Origin: Macrosoma leucophasiata
Lineage: Eukaryota > Arthropoda > Insecta > Lepidoptera > Hedylidae
Reading direction: 5' to 3'
Length of the DNA: 64,000 nucleotides
NCBI GenBank assembly: GCA_036365455.1
Contig: JAWQUS010000010.1
Span: 13,276,501-13,340,500 of the forward strand
Every line of letters begins with the position of its first letter. Position 1 is the stretch's first letter. The position numbers were made by a program, and so were the translations under genes. The notes under the pieces are model-generated. The model was given only the letters and a program-made list of their open reading frames with translations, did no database searches and was not told where the DNA came from. Shown in pieces: positions 11,553 to 22,622 of this stretch.

Positions 11553-11788
11553 TCAAGAAGTATTGCACATCGAGCCTATGAAAGTGACAATCGTCTAATT
11601 TCGACTTCGTAGAGCGTTATCTCTGCTGCACACTGTGTACATAATCACTGATAGTCCGGTATTGGTCAAAACTTGATCAAAATGGTGGACAAACGTCATA
11701 TTGGTAAGGTGCGAAAAATATAACGCTCTACAGACCCGAAATAAGCCGAAGTCTCCTTTCTGAGGTCGATGTGCATTATTTCTTGTTG
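11553..11788. repeat. MITE of the TATTGCACATCGAGC family, copy 1
   Basis: The left end reads CAAGAAGTATTGCACATCGA and the right end is the approximate reverse complement (TCGATGTGCATTATTTCTTG). Inside are GAGCGTTATCTCTGC, which recurs inverted as ATAACGCTC, and GACTTCG/CGAAGTC pairs. Related copies are at 31959-32170 and, partial, near 60679-60783. Confidence 0.65.
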
Positions 11789-14372
11789 GATAATAACACC
11801 TATGGCATCATAAAAATATCAAAATAAGAAAATGTTATTTAAAATCTACATTTACCTAATACCTGTTCTCAATAGTGCTCAAGGTCAAAAATGAACAAAT
11901 CTGAAATAAGTACATAAAAACTTAAAACATTATAATTTATGTAACTTGAAGATCATGAAGCAATTCAAGCGCCTGAGGTTTGGGAATCGGCCTATCGGAA
12001 ATACAATCTAGATTCCTATTCACGTGCTGTTTCTATTTAGCACGTTTTGATATTCAATTTGACAATATAAACTAAATTTCAATAGAATCGTTTGTAGACG
12101 GTCGGTCTGATTTACTTCTATTTTGTGATGATGATTTCATTTTGTGACGAGTATTTGTTGCTAACTGAAATAAACGTTTGTTTTATGTCCGTTATATGTA
12201 ATACAGAACCAAAATTTGATTAAACCTCACATGAGTTGAATCGATAAACTTTAAACTACTTATATCATTTATAAATTCATCCTCATCATTGAGCACCGAA
12301 TAGCATTGTATTGTGCTGTGTATGTAAACAGTAAATTAAACATACACACTGTATACTTTAGAAATGTCTCGACAGTAACAATTTAGTGCCAGCGTAGAAT
12401 ATCACTGGTTGTACTAAACATCACATTGAAGTGTTTACACATTTCAATCACTATTACTATAGGTAAGTATTAATCGTTAAACGTGATTCAGATGTGTAGC
12501 ACTTAAATGGAATAAACAGTGGAATGTACAATATATTATAACAATGTAATCAGAGAAATACTAGTAAAGCTTTCAAAAATAAATTAATATTTTGGTAGAA
12601 TTAAGTTTCGTATTATTATTTTTGTAAATGTTCAAATCATTTAATATATAACTACTTTTAGTCGGTAATTTTTCGCCTTATGTCTGTTAACCAGGCTTCA
12701 CTTGGATAGTGATTAATGATTTGTCAGTTTATTAAAAGACTGCCAATATCCCGTAAACTAATGATCTCTACCAGGCACCATGTTACCTATAAAATCTATT
12801 CATCATTCTTTTCAAATATGTTTTGAAAAGGGTTTGAGGAATTGTAGATGAAGCGTATTTACCCCCTTATTGAAGGAGATTATCATGAATGTCTCTTTAA
12901 AAGGAAAATAATTTTGACTGTAAAGATATGGAAACGGTGACCCGCGCTACTTCTTCCATGATGATATAACAGAATTTTATTTAGACCGTCTTACCTAGAT
13001 TTTGCCTTTTATTATTTGAAAAGAGGTTATTTTACCCGTGGATCGATATTGTAATTCATTGTCCTTCGGTCATTAGTTTGATAGATCACAAACAGCACTT
13101 TTAGGTAAAATAAATGATAATTACACAATTTATAACAACTTTTTTTTTCAAATACATCACTCATTTAATTTGGAATTCAAGTGCCACTATCTATTTGCGT
13201 GGTGATTTTATATCTCGCTCAGCATCTTCGTACGGTACTTGCCCTCCTTCTATCTTCTTCTGGCTAGTGACTCAATGGGGCTATGGATAATCTACAACCA
13301 TACTTCCTACGAGGAAAAACGAAATTTCAACAACTTCACTCCTAAAGTTCACTTTGACCGTATTAACTTTAAAAAAGTTTGGTTCGACTGCAATTTGAAC
13401 TACGCAAGACTCACTTTGAGCGCACGGCCGAGTTAGGTCCGTGTCAGGTTGAACATGATTGCAACTGAACAACTTAATTGCAGCGCATCTATGCGCACGT
13501 TGAATTAAACAATGTCGTGTAACAAACACTGTCTTATTCAATCAGAATTCTTTTGAAATGGTCGACATTCGTTGCAACTCTTGTAAAAGAAATCCAACAT
13601 CGACTTATTACAAAATTGCATGAATTTTAATATCACCAGTTAAGCTTACATTGTTCTTCAATCTATAATTTATTCCAAACAATATATAGCCTTCATTGTA
13701 GGTGAAATAATACTCACATACTAAAGTTAAAGGTAAAGGAATAATGTACGTGAAAGTTGATCCATATAAGGTCTGTTGTTAGATTGTATTTAGACGTAAA
13801 GTACACTAATTACTAAAGTACTACATGTAAACCAAAAAAAAAGGGAGGCACGTAAGCAATAATGTTAAACTCACGTATTTATGGTCCGTAAGAAAAACTC
13901 TGCAAAGCAATCTGGCATCGGAAGTTGTTTCGTTATTTTATCACCCTCGTAAACATAACGTAAATTAAGCAACCATTTCTTTTACAGCGGTACAGCGGAC
14001 GCTACTAAGACCATTAAATTCTATTATATTCCAGTCTTATCTTTTAACAGATGCCATAATTCGTCATTAACTCTAACAAAAAAGTGACAATGTATTTAAA
14101 ATATTATGAGTGTAATTATGTAGACATTAAAATGAAACAGGATTCGTATCTCATCTCGTTTTAGGTTTTATGAAATAAACCAATACATTGTATGGTGAGT
14201 CGACTATGTCACTGTTTTTCCGCAGCTTGGTGAAACGCTTTAAATATAATATTTATCAATACCTTGATAACCGTTTATCAATCTGGATGCCACGCTGCTG
14301 TCACTACTGGCTCATCAATTCATATACTATCGTATACCAACAGGTATCTAACAATATAAATCTCTTGGGAGA
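11789..14372. other. sif: sif intron 1 sequence, nothing recognised
   Basis: This is AT-rich intron sequence between exons 1 and 2. I see no exon, RNA gene or clear repeat in it. Confidence 0.5.
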
Positions 14373-14524
14373 CACTTAATGGCGATTAACAGTGATTTAT
14401 AATTCTGGCGATAGGTAGATATACCTATAGACCACGTTTCATAATTTATTGGAAAACGTAGGTACATAAATATTGCTGTAGCACATAATAGTATCTATTA
14501 TTTTCACGAAATCTTATATAACAT

Positions 14525-14642
14525 CTCCATCAGCTCCATCCGCATTGAAGCAGCGTGATGGAGTAAGCTTCAGATCTCCCCCAAAAAGAGGAAAGACTCG
14601 TGCCCAGCAGTGGGCCGTATAATGGGTTGCCATTATTATTAT
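14525..14642 (+). mobile_element. RTE LINE 3' fragment with 10-bp target-site duplication
   Basis: The 3' end is GCCCAGCAGTGGGCCGTATA followed by GGGTTGCC and an ATT microsatellite, typical of lepidopteran RTE elements. TATATAACAT flanks it on both sides (14515-14524 and 14643-14652), which is a target-site duplication. Only the extreme 3' end was integrated. Confidence 0.8.
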
Positions 14643-14667
14643 TATATAACATGAAGGTTTTAATAAT

Positions 14668-14805
14668 AATAATAATATATACTTTATTGCACACCAAAAA
14701 TTAGTTTACAAAAACAAAACATTTCAATCACATGTGATACAGCGGGCGGCCTTATCGCTAGAAGAGCGATTTCTTCCAGGCAACCCAAAAAATAAAAGAT
14801 AATTC
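14668..14805 (-). repeat. LINE (Jockey/CR1-type) 3'-end fragment
   Basis: TACTTTATTGCACACC followed by GCGGGCGGCCTTATCGC and TCTTCCAGGCAACCC is the reverse of a common lepidopteran LINE tail. It follows directly on the RTE fragment within the duplicated unit. Confidence 0.55.
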
Positions 14806-14951
14806 TTAAAAAGAAAAGGTAGGATGTGCGTAGGTACATAAAACAAAAGTAGTACTTATACAAATTTGAGAAAATAAATATAAAATGTTAATGATGACAG
14901 TGAACAAAAACAAGTCGGATTAACACAAGATATTAAGGAAGGGAACTTTTA

Positions 14952-15008
14952 TAGGGATACTTAAGTCATATTAGTCATAGTATGACTAGTATGACTTAAA
15001 TATCCCTA
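14952..15008. repeat. 28-bp imperfect hairpin
   Basis: The left arm starts TAGGGATACTTAAGTCATA and the right arm ends with its reverse complement, with two mismatches and a one-base centre. It lies in sif intron 1 just before the pseudo-exon. Confidence 0.65.
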
Positions 15009-15069
15009 CAAAAACATACAGTTATTTCGAAGTTTATAATAACATCAATATAACATTAGACCCTTTACG

Positions 15070-15162
15070 TTTACGACCCGTCGTGGTTCGCCGACAGGTT
15101 AAGTCACGGGCGCTGTTATTACGCCGTCACGCCATTTCTTAGATGCTGACAAACTACGCGTA
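15070..15162 (+). pseudogene. sif: Decayed duplicate of sif exon 2
   Basis: Read in the frame of the functional exon, this gives RRGSPTG, a TAA stop, then VTGAVITPSRHFLDADKLRV. The real exon at 15607-15777 gives RRGSPTGSV and so on through [14 protein letters not shown]. The two align without gaps over about 28 codons at an offset of 573 bases. The copy has an in-frame TAA where the gene has AGC and then diverges. It cannot replace the functional exon. Confidence 0.85.
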
Positions 15163-15606
15163 GAATTTAATCATATCAATCGCTTTATCATGTGTAAGCA
15201 CCAATATGCCATATATCTTCGAACTTAGTCATTCGTGCACATTCAAGCTCCTATAATTCACCCTTAAAATCGTTATTATACTTACGTCCATAAATTGTAG
15301 TAAGTATACATAAATTATATGGGCGCCACTTAATAGCGGTTTACATTGATTTATAATTTTGGCGATAGATGTCTATGTGAGTTGGCTTCCTTGTGAGTTG
15401 TCTTAAATAGTGTATTTTTAAGATATATATGCATTATCATCAACTTTTGATATTGCTAAGAACGTGTTTAAATCTTACAGTAGTTTTATTTGTTACCGAA
15501 TCTTATATAAATACGACCCATAGGAACAATATCGCTGTATAAAGTTTAAGTTATTTCGAAGTGAACATTACATAAATGTAACGTAAGACCCTATGTTTGT
15601 GGTTAG

Positions 15607-15777
15607 AGTGCGGAACAAGTGACGGGTTGGTGTCGGTCGCCGGCGGAGACGCGTCGCGGTTCGCCGACAGGGAGCGTCACGAGCGCTGTGGTTACGCCGT
15701 CACGCCACCTCTCAGACGCCGACAAGCTACGCAAGGTTTTAATGGAACTGGTAGACACTGAACGAGCGTATGTCAAG
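15607..15777 (+). CDS. sif: sif exon 2, start of DH domain
   Basis: The acceptor GTGGTTAG precedes AGT GCG GAA and the donor is GTATGT. The exon is 171 bases, 57 codons, phase 0 on both sides. It reads [18 protein letters not shown], a Ser/Thr-rich linker, then [19 protein letters not shown], the start of the DH domain (conserved region 1, where Leu-Val-x-Thr-Glu contacts the GTPase). The sequence matches the equivalent stretch of insect Still life. Confidence 0.92.
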
Positions 15778-17167
15778 GTATGTAATACAATTATGCATAT
15801 TGTAACATTTTCTTCGTCCAATAGAATAAAATTAATATAAATGCACTACGTTGCTGATTTTGATAGAACATTAATATACCTATATTTACAATGTTTATTT
15901 TATTCATAAAGTAGGCATCGGTTCTGTACATATAAATAGGACTGGATGATTTGATTTAAAACTCTTCGCTTTGAAATTTCCCTGAATTGGAAATAAAACC
16001 TCTACGATATCTAATATTTCTGAGTTGTTCCAAGGCTTCCTTGGAAGGACGGCGCTATTTTTAGCTCTGCAGTTACAAGCGTCTTGTGAGAATCTGTTTT
16101 TATGAATATTGTTTATTAGCAGTTATGACGTAAACATTGATCCTTGAGCTAGTCTTTAATCATATCTCTGGAAATAATGCTTTATAAGAGTGACCGAAAC
16201 TAGTCATTGTTTACACCATGAAAAAAGAGGCGTTGATCTAATACTAATTCAATGTAGATACAGTAGGGATGACGTAGGGATGTGACGACCCCACCGCCCA
16301 CTAATGGAAGAGAATTCTTCCGCTAGTGCAGTCAGTCAACCAAACAATGGCGGTCAAGCCGTATTAATATAGCAGTATTAATTACAATAACGTGGGATGG
16401 GCCGCAGCGTCCCGCGATATAACAAATTCCACTGCGATCACTAATCCGCATACTAGGTTTGACATGTTATGGGCAGGTTTTTGTCCAGTAGTCGACTTTT
16501 CAATTGAAATGATGATGACAATAAATCAACAAAATATTAAATAATTGTAATATCTGTTAGGAATGAATCATTTTAATTTAAAATAATTAAATAAAATTGA
16601 AGAATAAATAATTCGAATATAAAAAAATAATGTAATTAATCTGATTATTGAATACATTTCGTAGTTTCATGATATCAAATAGAAGCTTGTGTTGACAACG
16701 AGGTCACTCTCTATATAAACTGTTTAGTGACAATAAAGCGAAAGAAACAAATAAAAATCTTTTACCTTTTCCGAGTATTACGCGGCCGCCTACGATAATT
16801 GTGTTGACGCGAACCGAGTTTTTATGATACTATTATGTACTTAGACTTAATCGCCGCCGTAATGCACTCGTTAAATGTATTTCAGTTCAAGATAACTGAA
16901 CTTTTCCCATATATTTTGCGTAGAAAATATGATCTAGGAAAATATGGGAAGAAGTTTCGTAAAGTTACATTAAATCTGTATACGTTTAATGCCTGTAATA
17001 AATTATATTCTTGGCAGCGCGCAAATGGGTCATCTCTTTTGAGTTTAGAAGTGGTTAGCTCTTTATGTTATATGCATCAATACAATACATCACTTTTGCG
17101 ACCACGGTTGCAACAACATCTTGAAATATAAATTAATATTCACACGTTCGGGCATATTGTACGAGTA
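15778..17167. other. sif: sif intron 2, first part; nothing recognised
   Basis: This is AT-rich intron with no exon or clear repeat. It ends at the pogo-like element. Confidence 0.5.
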
Positions 17168-18305
17168 GGGGAGACTAGGGTAATGGGAGCGGTGGCGAAT
17201 GAACTGAACCTATCGTGACGTAACCTGACTTTCGCGCGATCGTAAGTACTAGGCCATTTCCGTCAACCAACGAGAAACTTCGCCTGACGCGCACAAGTCG
17301 ATAATGCCATTCGTTTAGTCTTGGGAGAGAGATGTGTGTTTTTTGTTCCGCGCTTATAAAAAATTGCCGATTTCGTGTGCCAAGGTAAGCATGAACTTAT
17401 ATTCTTATTTAATTATGTTTATGCATATGACAAACCTAGATCCATAAACTAACAAGTCCAATTGGTGAAATTGTGATTGAAAGTAGAAAAACATATTTAT
17501 ATTATTACTATTCAAAATGGTGGTCAGCGGGCAATGGTAGCCTAACCGTGGCTCTCAATACCCAATAGCTTTCATAATAATATTTTAGTGTAATTTTACA
17601 CATAAGTACATGTTCTATTTATTTCAGATGCCACGTAAAAGCACTCGAACCACGACAAAAGCTTCGTGGACGGTTGACGCATCAGAAAACGCAATCGCTG
17701 TTCTCAGAAGAGGAGGAATTTTGGATTTTAGATAAAAGGTTAAAAAAGAGAATGAAATAAAGACAGTTAAGAAAAATATAGGCAACTGTAATAAAGAAGA
17801 AAGTGCCAAAGGAAAATTTAACATATAGTAACTAACCGAAGATAAAGGGGCTAAAAGAAAGAAGACTACAGCTTGAAACAAAAAGGCTAAAAGGATAAAA
17901 AAAATATGATGATGAAGAAGCCCTTACTGATCAAGTGGACGAAATTGTTTAAAAAGTTTTTTTTTATTTGCTTTACCAATAGTTTGTTTTATTTATAACT
18001 AAGATCTCATTTAAAGTATTTATAAATAAAATATGGAAAAGAAAAATAAATATTATGGCTCCTATTTCCCATATGAGCGTTAATTGCCTCTCATTACCCC
18101 ACACAAGCGGGCAATGGGAGCGACTGACTTTTTTTGAAAAACCGGTATTACCTTAATCACTATTACTTTATTTGATTATAGCTATGTTTAAAATATTCTT
18201 AATTAATCAAGGTAAGAGCCGATAATAAAAAAATACAAGAAGGTTAACAAATGTGGTTTTAACGATAATTTTCCCTTAGTAGGCTCCAATTACCCTGGTC
18301 TCCCC
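17168..18305 (+). mobile_element. Pogo/Tigger-like DNA transposon remnant with TA target site
   Basis: The ends are GGGGAGACTAGGGTAATG and the reverse complement of GGGGAGACCAGGGTAATT. A TA dinucleotide flanks each end (17166-17167 and 18306-18307), as in Tc1/mariner/pogo insertions. Inside, from ATG at 17629, the frame reads MPRKSTRTTTKASWTVDAS then ENAIAVLRRGG. This is the start of the N-terminal psq-type HTH of pogo-like transposases, and it is stopped by TAA after 34 codons. A Lys/Glu-rich remnant of the C-terminal tail (DEEALTDQVDEIV-like, with stops) follows at about 17750-17950. The catalytic DDE core is absent, so the element is an internally deleted, non-autonomous copy inside a sif intron. 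Confidence 0.8.
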
Positions 18306-18554
18306 TATACGATCTTCAAAATATTCTTTCGTAATACCTACCTATGTAATACTTACGGTATAGTGTATGGTTCAATTATTATAATATAAGTGGTGTCACA
18401 CCTTGTAACTATCCGTTTTTGAAAGTAAAGATATATCCTCAACTTAGATAGGTACAATATTTGTTTGTTACTTGTGACTTCAAGTTAAATGTTAGCTTTA
18501 TTTTATTTATGAAAATCACTTAAGAGTAACTGAATGATGTTAACGTACTTGCAG

Positions 18555-18749
18555 CATCTAAATAACTTATTGGAGAACTACTTGGAGCCACTGAAGAAGG
18601 AAACTTTTTTATCAAATGCGGAGATCAATGCTCTCTTTGGGAACATTCAAGAGATAGTAACTTTCCAAAGGCAATTCCTACAAAACTTAGAGGAAGCGCT
18701 CGAGGCTGAACCCAATTTCCATCATTTCGAATTTTCAAATCAATTCAAG
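18555..18749 (+). CDS. sif: sif exon 3, DH domain
   Basis: The acceptor is GTACTTGCAG and the donor GTAAGG. It has 65 codons, phase 0 to phase 0. It reads [32 protein letters not shown] and [14 protein letters not shown], the helices of the DH domain that follow conserved region 1. The reading frame is unbroken. Confidence 0.94.
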
Positions 18750-19218
18750 GTAAGGCCTTATTCATTTTATAAAATTTCGCAAGTTCTCGTTCTGTTATTT
18801 TCCTTTTGTAACATTCACGTTTATTCTTAAAAGTTCGCAAGTAAAAATGTCATGGAAAACAAACGAAACTTTAGGGGTTCGTGTTCCAATTAAATTGTTT
18901 TGATATTACAATAAATAATTTCCTTAAAAATAATATTATTTTGCCATGAATCTGTTTGTTAATATTATGTAATTTGTATTTCAATATAATAATATGATTC
19001 TAAGCAAAAGCAAATTAATAAGCTGGTAGGATTAATTGGTAAATATTACTAAATCTTTTATTGAAATTAAAGACTGTTAGTGGAATATTCTTTATAACAT
19101 TTAATTTATTAAGATATAATATTCGTATAATGTAATGTACCTCCTACTCAATCGTTAGATACAATATGTCTCTTAAAAGTATAAATCCTCTAACGGTTAC
19201 TTATTACCTTAATTTCAG

Positions 19219-19327
19219 AACGTGCTCTTTGCAGTTGGAAATGCCTTCCTCTATTATGTCAATCATTTTAAATTGTACAGTTCTTTCTGCGCTAGTCATA
19301 GTAAAGCGCAGAAAGTTTTACACCCGA
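19219..19327 (+). CDS. sif: sif exon 4, DH domain
   Basis: The acceptor is TTAATTTCAG and the donor GTAAGT. It has 109 bases and ends after one base of a codon. It encodes [36 protein letters not shown], part of the DH helical bundle. An 11-base inverted repeat (CTTTCTGCGCT / AGCGCAGAAAG) lies inside the exon at 19283-19315. Confidence 0.94.
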
Positions 19328-19405
19328 GTAAGTTTCTTGTTCATTTCCGCTTTATTCGCTTTTTTTTCATTGTAACTGCAACTAACATTTATTCGTATTG
19401 TATAG

Positions 19406-19585
19406 ACGAAGGAAATCAAGCGCTCCAAGAGTTTCTGGCTGCACGTAATCCCAAACAACAACACTCGTCGACTTTGGAATCATATTTAATTAAACCAATC
19501 CAACGAATACTGAAGTATCCGTTATTATTGCAACAACTCAGGAACTTAACAGATGTTAACTCGGAAGAACATCTTCATTTAGTTG
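19406..19585 (+). CDS. sif: sif exon 5, DH domain conserved region 3
   Basis: The acceptor is CGTATTGTATAG and the donor GTGAGA. The split codon AAC joins exon 4. It encodes [19 protein letters not shown], then [20 protein letters not shown], the most conserved DH helix (conserved region 3), which forms much of the Rac-binding surface. The exon ends on one base of the next codon. Confidence 0.95.
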
Positions 19586-19676
19586 GTGAGAAACGTAAAC
19601 TAATGAAGTCAATTTTAATTATAATATACTTAAATATAATGTACCTTTCTCTTATAATATTTTTAACTTTTTACAG

Positions 19677-19814
19677 AGGCTCTAAAGGGCATGGAAAAAG
19701 TTGCAGAACACATTAATGAAATGCAACGAATACATGAAGAATATGGTGCTATATTTGATCACTTGTTTAGGCAACACCAAAAGTCTTGCAAACAGCCGAT
19801 AGATCTAAGTCCAG
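19677..19814 (+). CDS. sif: sif exon 6, end of DH domain
   Basis: The acceptor is CTTTTTACAG and the donor GTAAAA. The split codon GAG joins exon 5. It encodes [37 protein letters not shown] and [10 protein letters not shown]. The first part is the last DH helix; the end is the linker to the PH domain. Confidence 0.95.
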
Positions 19815-19892
19815 GTAAAATTAATTTTGATGAACAGGAATAAATGTTTATAGTAGAAGATGGCATTTTCATGAACACGATTAAATTTTCAG

Positions 19893-20050
19893 GTGATTTG
19901 TTATATTACGGAGGTGTAGAATGGTTGAATATATCAGACTTTTTAGGAAAAATAAAGAAAGGGTTGGAGTTACACGCTATGTGTTTTGTATTTAAATCAG
20001 CTGTTGTCTTCCTCTGCAAAGAAAGACTGAGACAAAAGAAAAAGTTGATG
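19893..20050 (+). CDS. sif: sif exon 7, start of C-terminal PH domain
   Basis: The acceptor is AAATTTTCAG and the donor GTAAGT. The split codon GGT joins exon 6. It encodes [37 protein letters not shown] and [15 protein letters not shown], the first strands of the PH domain that packs against the DH domain. It ends on a codon boundary. Confidence 0.95.
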
Positions 20051-20177
20051 GTAAGTAATATTCTAAGCTTGTAAAAAAAAAGGAAATATTAACAGCAATT
20101 TCAATATGTTAGACAAGATATAATTATCAATTTCTATGCTGAATAAAACCTTAGATATATGTATATTATTCTTGCAG

Positions 20178-20365
20178 GGTGTATCGTCGAAGAACAATTC
20201 GAATGAAGTGGAGATAATAAGGTACCAAGTGTTGATACCGGTGACTGAGGTGCAAGTACGCGCCTCTTCAGCCAAAGATATGGATAGCCACTTCCTGTGG
20301 GAGCTCATCCATCTACGGAGTCAACTTCAGCGTCGCTCAGAAAAAGTTTATGTGCTATCTAATAG
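20178..20365 (+). CDS. sif: sif exon 8, PH domain
   Basis: The acceptor is TTCTTGCAG. The donor is GTTTGT, weaker than its neighbours. It encodes [39 protein letters not shown], then [19 protein letters not shown]. The middle and later strands of the PH domain are here. It ends two bases into a Ser codon. Confidence 0.94.
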
Positions 20366-20729
20366 GTTTGTTATATTGTTTATGGTATAATCATCATATT
20401 GTATAGTTTTTTATATTATTTTTGTATTTTTACGAAAACTAAGTTAAATAATTCATAACTTAGATCTGGGGAAGTGGTTAATTTTTCATAAAGCAAAGTA
20501 TTAGCGTCAAATTCAATTACCAATACGAATTGAATGCATCTTCATCACACTAAATATCCCACAGGGTAACTTAATTTTAAACATTTTTTCAATTCAAATA
20601 AAGAAAATTTCCCTAAAAAGAATCCCCTATAAAAAAATAAAAATCTTCTTTATTTGAATTGCGAAAATGTTCAACTGTTTTTAAAACTTACAACCATCGG
20701 ACTGACAATCACCCTTCTTTATTACTTAG

Positions 20730-20895
20730 TACGGCGGACTTCCGCAACGCATTCCTGAAGACGATCCGGCAGATAATCCGCGAGTCGGTGCGCAACATGT
20801 CGCTGCCGACCACCCGGCCGGCGCCCGCGCCCCCGCGAGCGCCCCATGCCTTACATACCACGCACACGCTCGACCGCGACCGCCCCAAGCACCAT
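20730..20895 (+). CDS. sif: sif exon 9, PH C-terminal helix and Pro-rich linker
   Basis: The acceptor is ATTACTTAG and the donor GTCAGT. The split codon AGT joins exon 8. It encodes [19 protein letters not shown], the C-terminal helix of the PH domain, then a Pro/Ala/His-rich linker ([14 protein letters not shown]) and the end DRPKHH. The second half is GC-rich, unlike the flanking introns. Confidence 0.93.
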
Positions 20896-21212
20896 GTCAG
20901 TATAAATAATACTTTATTTACAAATACTTATAGATGGTATCAATATACAATGTATCCTAGGGATAAGTGACCGCCCGGCGTTTTTCGAATATTTGTACAA
21001 AATTATGGACAATTTCTCATATAGGTAGGTATATGGGACTTACCGGCTTTGGTTTTTTTAACGTTTTTTTTTATTTTTAGTAAATAAGCGTGGCGTGGTG
21101 CAGTTTATTTACGATATTTCCTTAGTTTTTACGTCTTTTTTTCAGTCAGTCAGCACGTCACGCGTATTTACTAAAAAATAAAAAAAAAACGAAAGCCGGT
21201 AAGTCCCATATA

Positions 21213-22622
21213 CAGGTTGTCCCAGAACTCAATGTCAAGCCGAAACGGGGTGACAGTAATTGATTATAACCACCATGAGAAAAATCAGAAAAAAAATCTA
21301 TCCCATGTAGTTTGAAAATTATGGGCATTTAAGGAAAACTCAGAAATTTCGTCAAAATGTAACCATTTTTCGGTTATTGTAGTTAATTTTTAATATTTTT
21401 GTTCATTTAAACTTTGGAACCGTAACCTTAAATAACATCTAGAGAATCACAGTCTAAAATAATGACACAATTACCCCAAGTTTCCTAGAATTTAGAATAT
21501 TTGTTAAACTATGAATTTAAAATTTTCAAACTTTGTAGACTTTTGCAACACCCTCCTTTAAAAAAAAATTACTAGAGTGCCTTGTCAAGTGCCATTAAAA
21601 GTAGGCGCGTTTAATCAGGATTGTAAAATGGTACAATACTTGTTAGTTTCATACTAAAAAAAAACGAGTAAAAAAATAAAAACCTCAAGTAACCCGATTT
21701 TTGCTAACCCATTTTACTCAGTTAAAATGTTTTTTATTCGCACAAGCCCTTGGTAGGTTCTTTATTTTACGGCAAAATGATGAGTGAGATGGATAGTGGA
21801 CATGTTTGTCATGAGCGAGTGAGACAGATAGAGACGCCACATGTTCAAATGTTCAAATTGCTTACCATCAGCCGCAACACACGCCCTACATCTTCTTAAA
21901 AAAGATCTATATATTAGCCGGGCATATCCTCGAGAGTTGATGTCCTCAGCAGCTTGAGAAATTCGTTCACGCAGCTCGGCTACGCTCTCAATGGGCTTAG
22001 AATAACCTTTTTCTTTGAGAACGCCCCAATAAAAAAAATCAAGGGGATTTAAATCTGGGGATCGGGCTGGCCACGAGATAGTACCTGAACGTCCAATCCA
22101 CCTTCCCAGATATTCCTGGTCAAGGAAATCTCTTACTTGCACTGCGTAATGCGCTGGACAGCCATCTTGTTGATACCACATGTGGCGAAGATCTGTTAGT
22201 GGTACGTCCTCTAACAAACTTAAAAAATTTTCTCGTACAAAATGTAGATAATTCTTGCCACTCTAGTACATTTTTTTTAAAGGAGGGTGTTGCAAAGTCG
22301 ACTAAGTTTGAAAATTAAAATTCATAGTTTAACAAATAGTCTAAATTCTAGGAAACTTGGGGTAATTGTGTCATTATTTTAGACTGTGATTCTCAAGATG
22401 TTATTTAAGGTTACGGGTCCAAAGTTTAAATGCACAAAAATAATAAAAATTAACCACAATAACCGAAAAATGGTTACATTTTGACCAAATTTCTAGGTTT
22501 TCCTTAAATGCCCATAATTTTCAAACTACATGGGATAGATTTTTTTTCTGATTATTCTCATGATGTTTACAATCAATCCTGTCACCCTGTTTCGGCTTGA
22601 CGTTGAGTTCTGGGACACCCTG
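21213..22622 (-). mobile_element. Mariner/Tc1-like transposon with ~366-bp terminal inverted repeats
   Basis: The ends are CAGGTTGTCCCAGAACTCA and the reverse complement of CAGGGTGTCCCAGAACTCA. A TA flanks each end (21211-21212 and 22623-22624), as expected for the superfamily. The inverted repeats run inward to about 21580 on the left and from about 22258 on the right. They are very similar throughout, much longer than the 30 bases or so usual for mariners. Only about 675 bases lie between them and hold the end of a transposase gene. Confidence 0.85.
21762..22240 (-). pseudogene. Truncated mariner-like transposase (C-terminal half)
   Basis: The frame runs from the inner TIR edge, before an ATG at 22217, to the stop at 21762. 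It has WYQQDGCPAHYAVQVRDFL, WIGRSGTISWPARSPDLNPL and DFFYWGVLKEK. These are the second Asp block (QDG), the SPDLNPLDFF block with the third acidic residue, and the following helix of the DDE domain of Tc1/mariner transposases. The N-terminal HTH DNA-binding domain and the first catalytic Asp are missing. The protein cannot be active by itself. Confidence 0.88.

Larger units (their letters stand above)
14373..15170 (+). repeat. sif: Older unit of a tandem duplication of intron 1 end plus exon 2
   Basis: The stretch CACTTAATGGCGATTAACAG at 14373 recurs as CACTTAATAGCGGTTTACAT at 15328. GTTATTTCGAAG and TTAGACCC/AAGACCCT then precede exon-like sequence in both units. The unit is longer than its partner because an RTE fragment and a LINE tail have inserted between 14525 and about 14810. 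The second unit (15328-15777) keeps the functional exon. Confidence 0.7.

Noticed and set aside
15603..15821. Minus-strand frame of 72 codons
   Set aside because: It is the shadow of sif exon 2.
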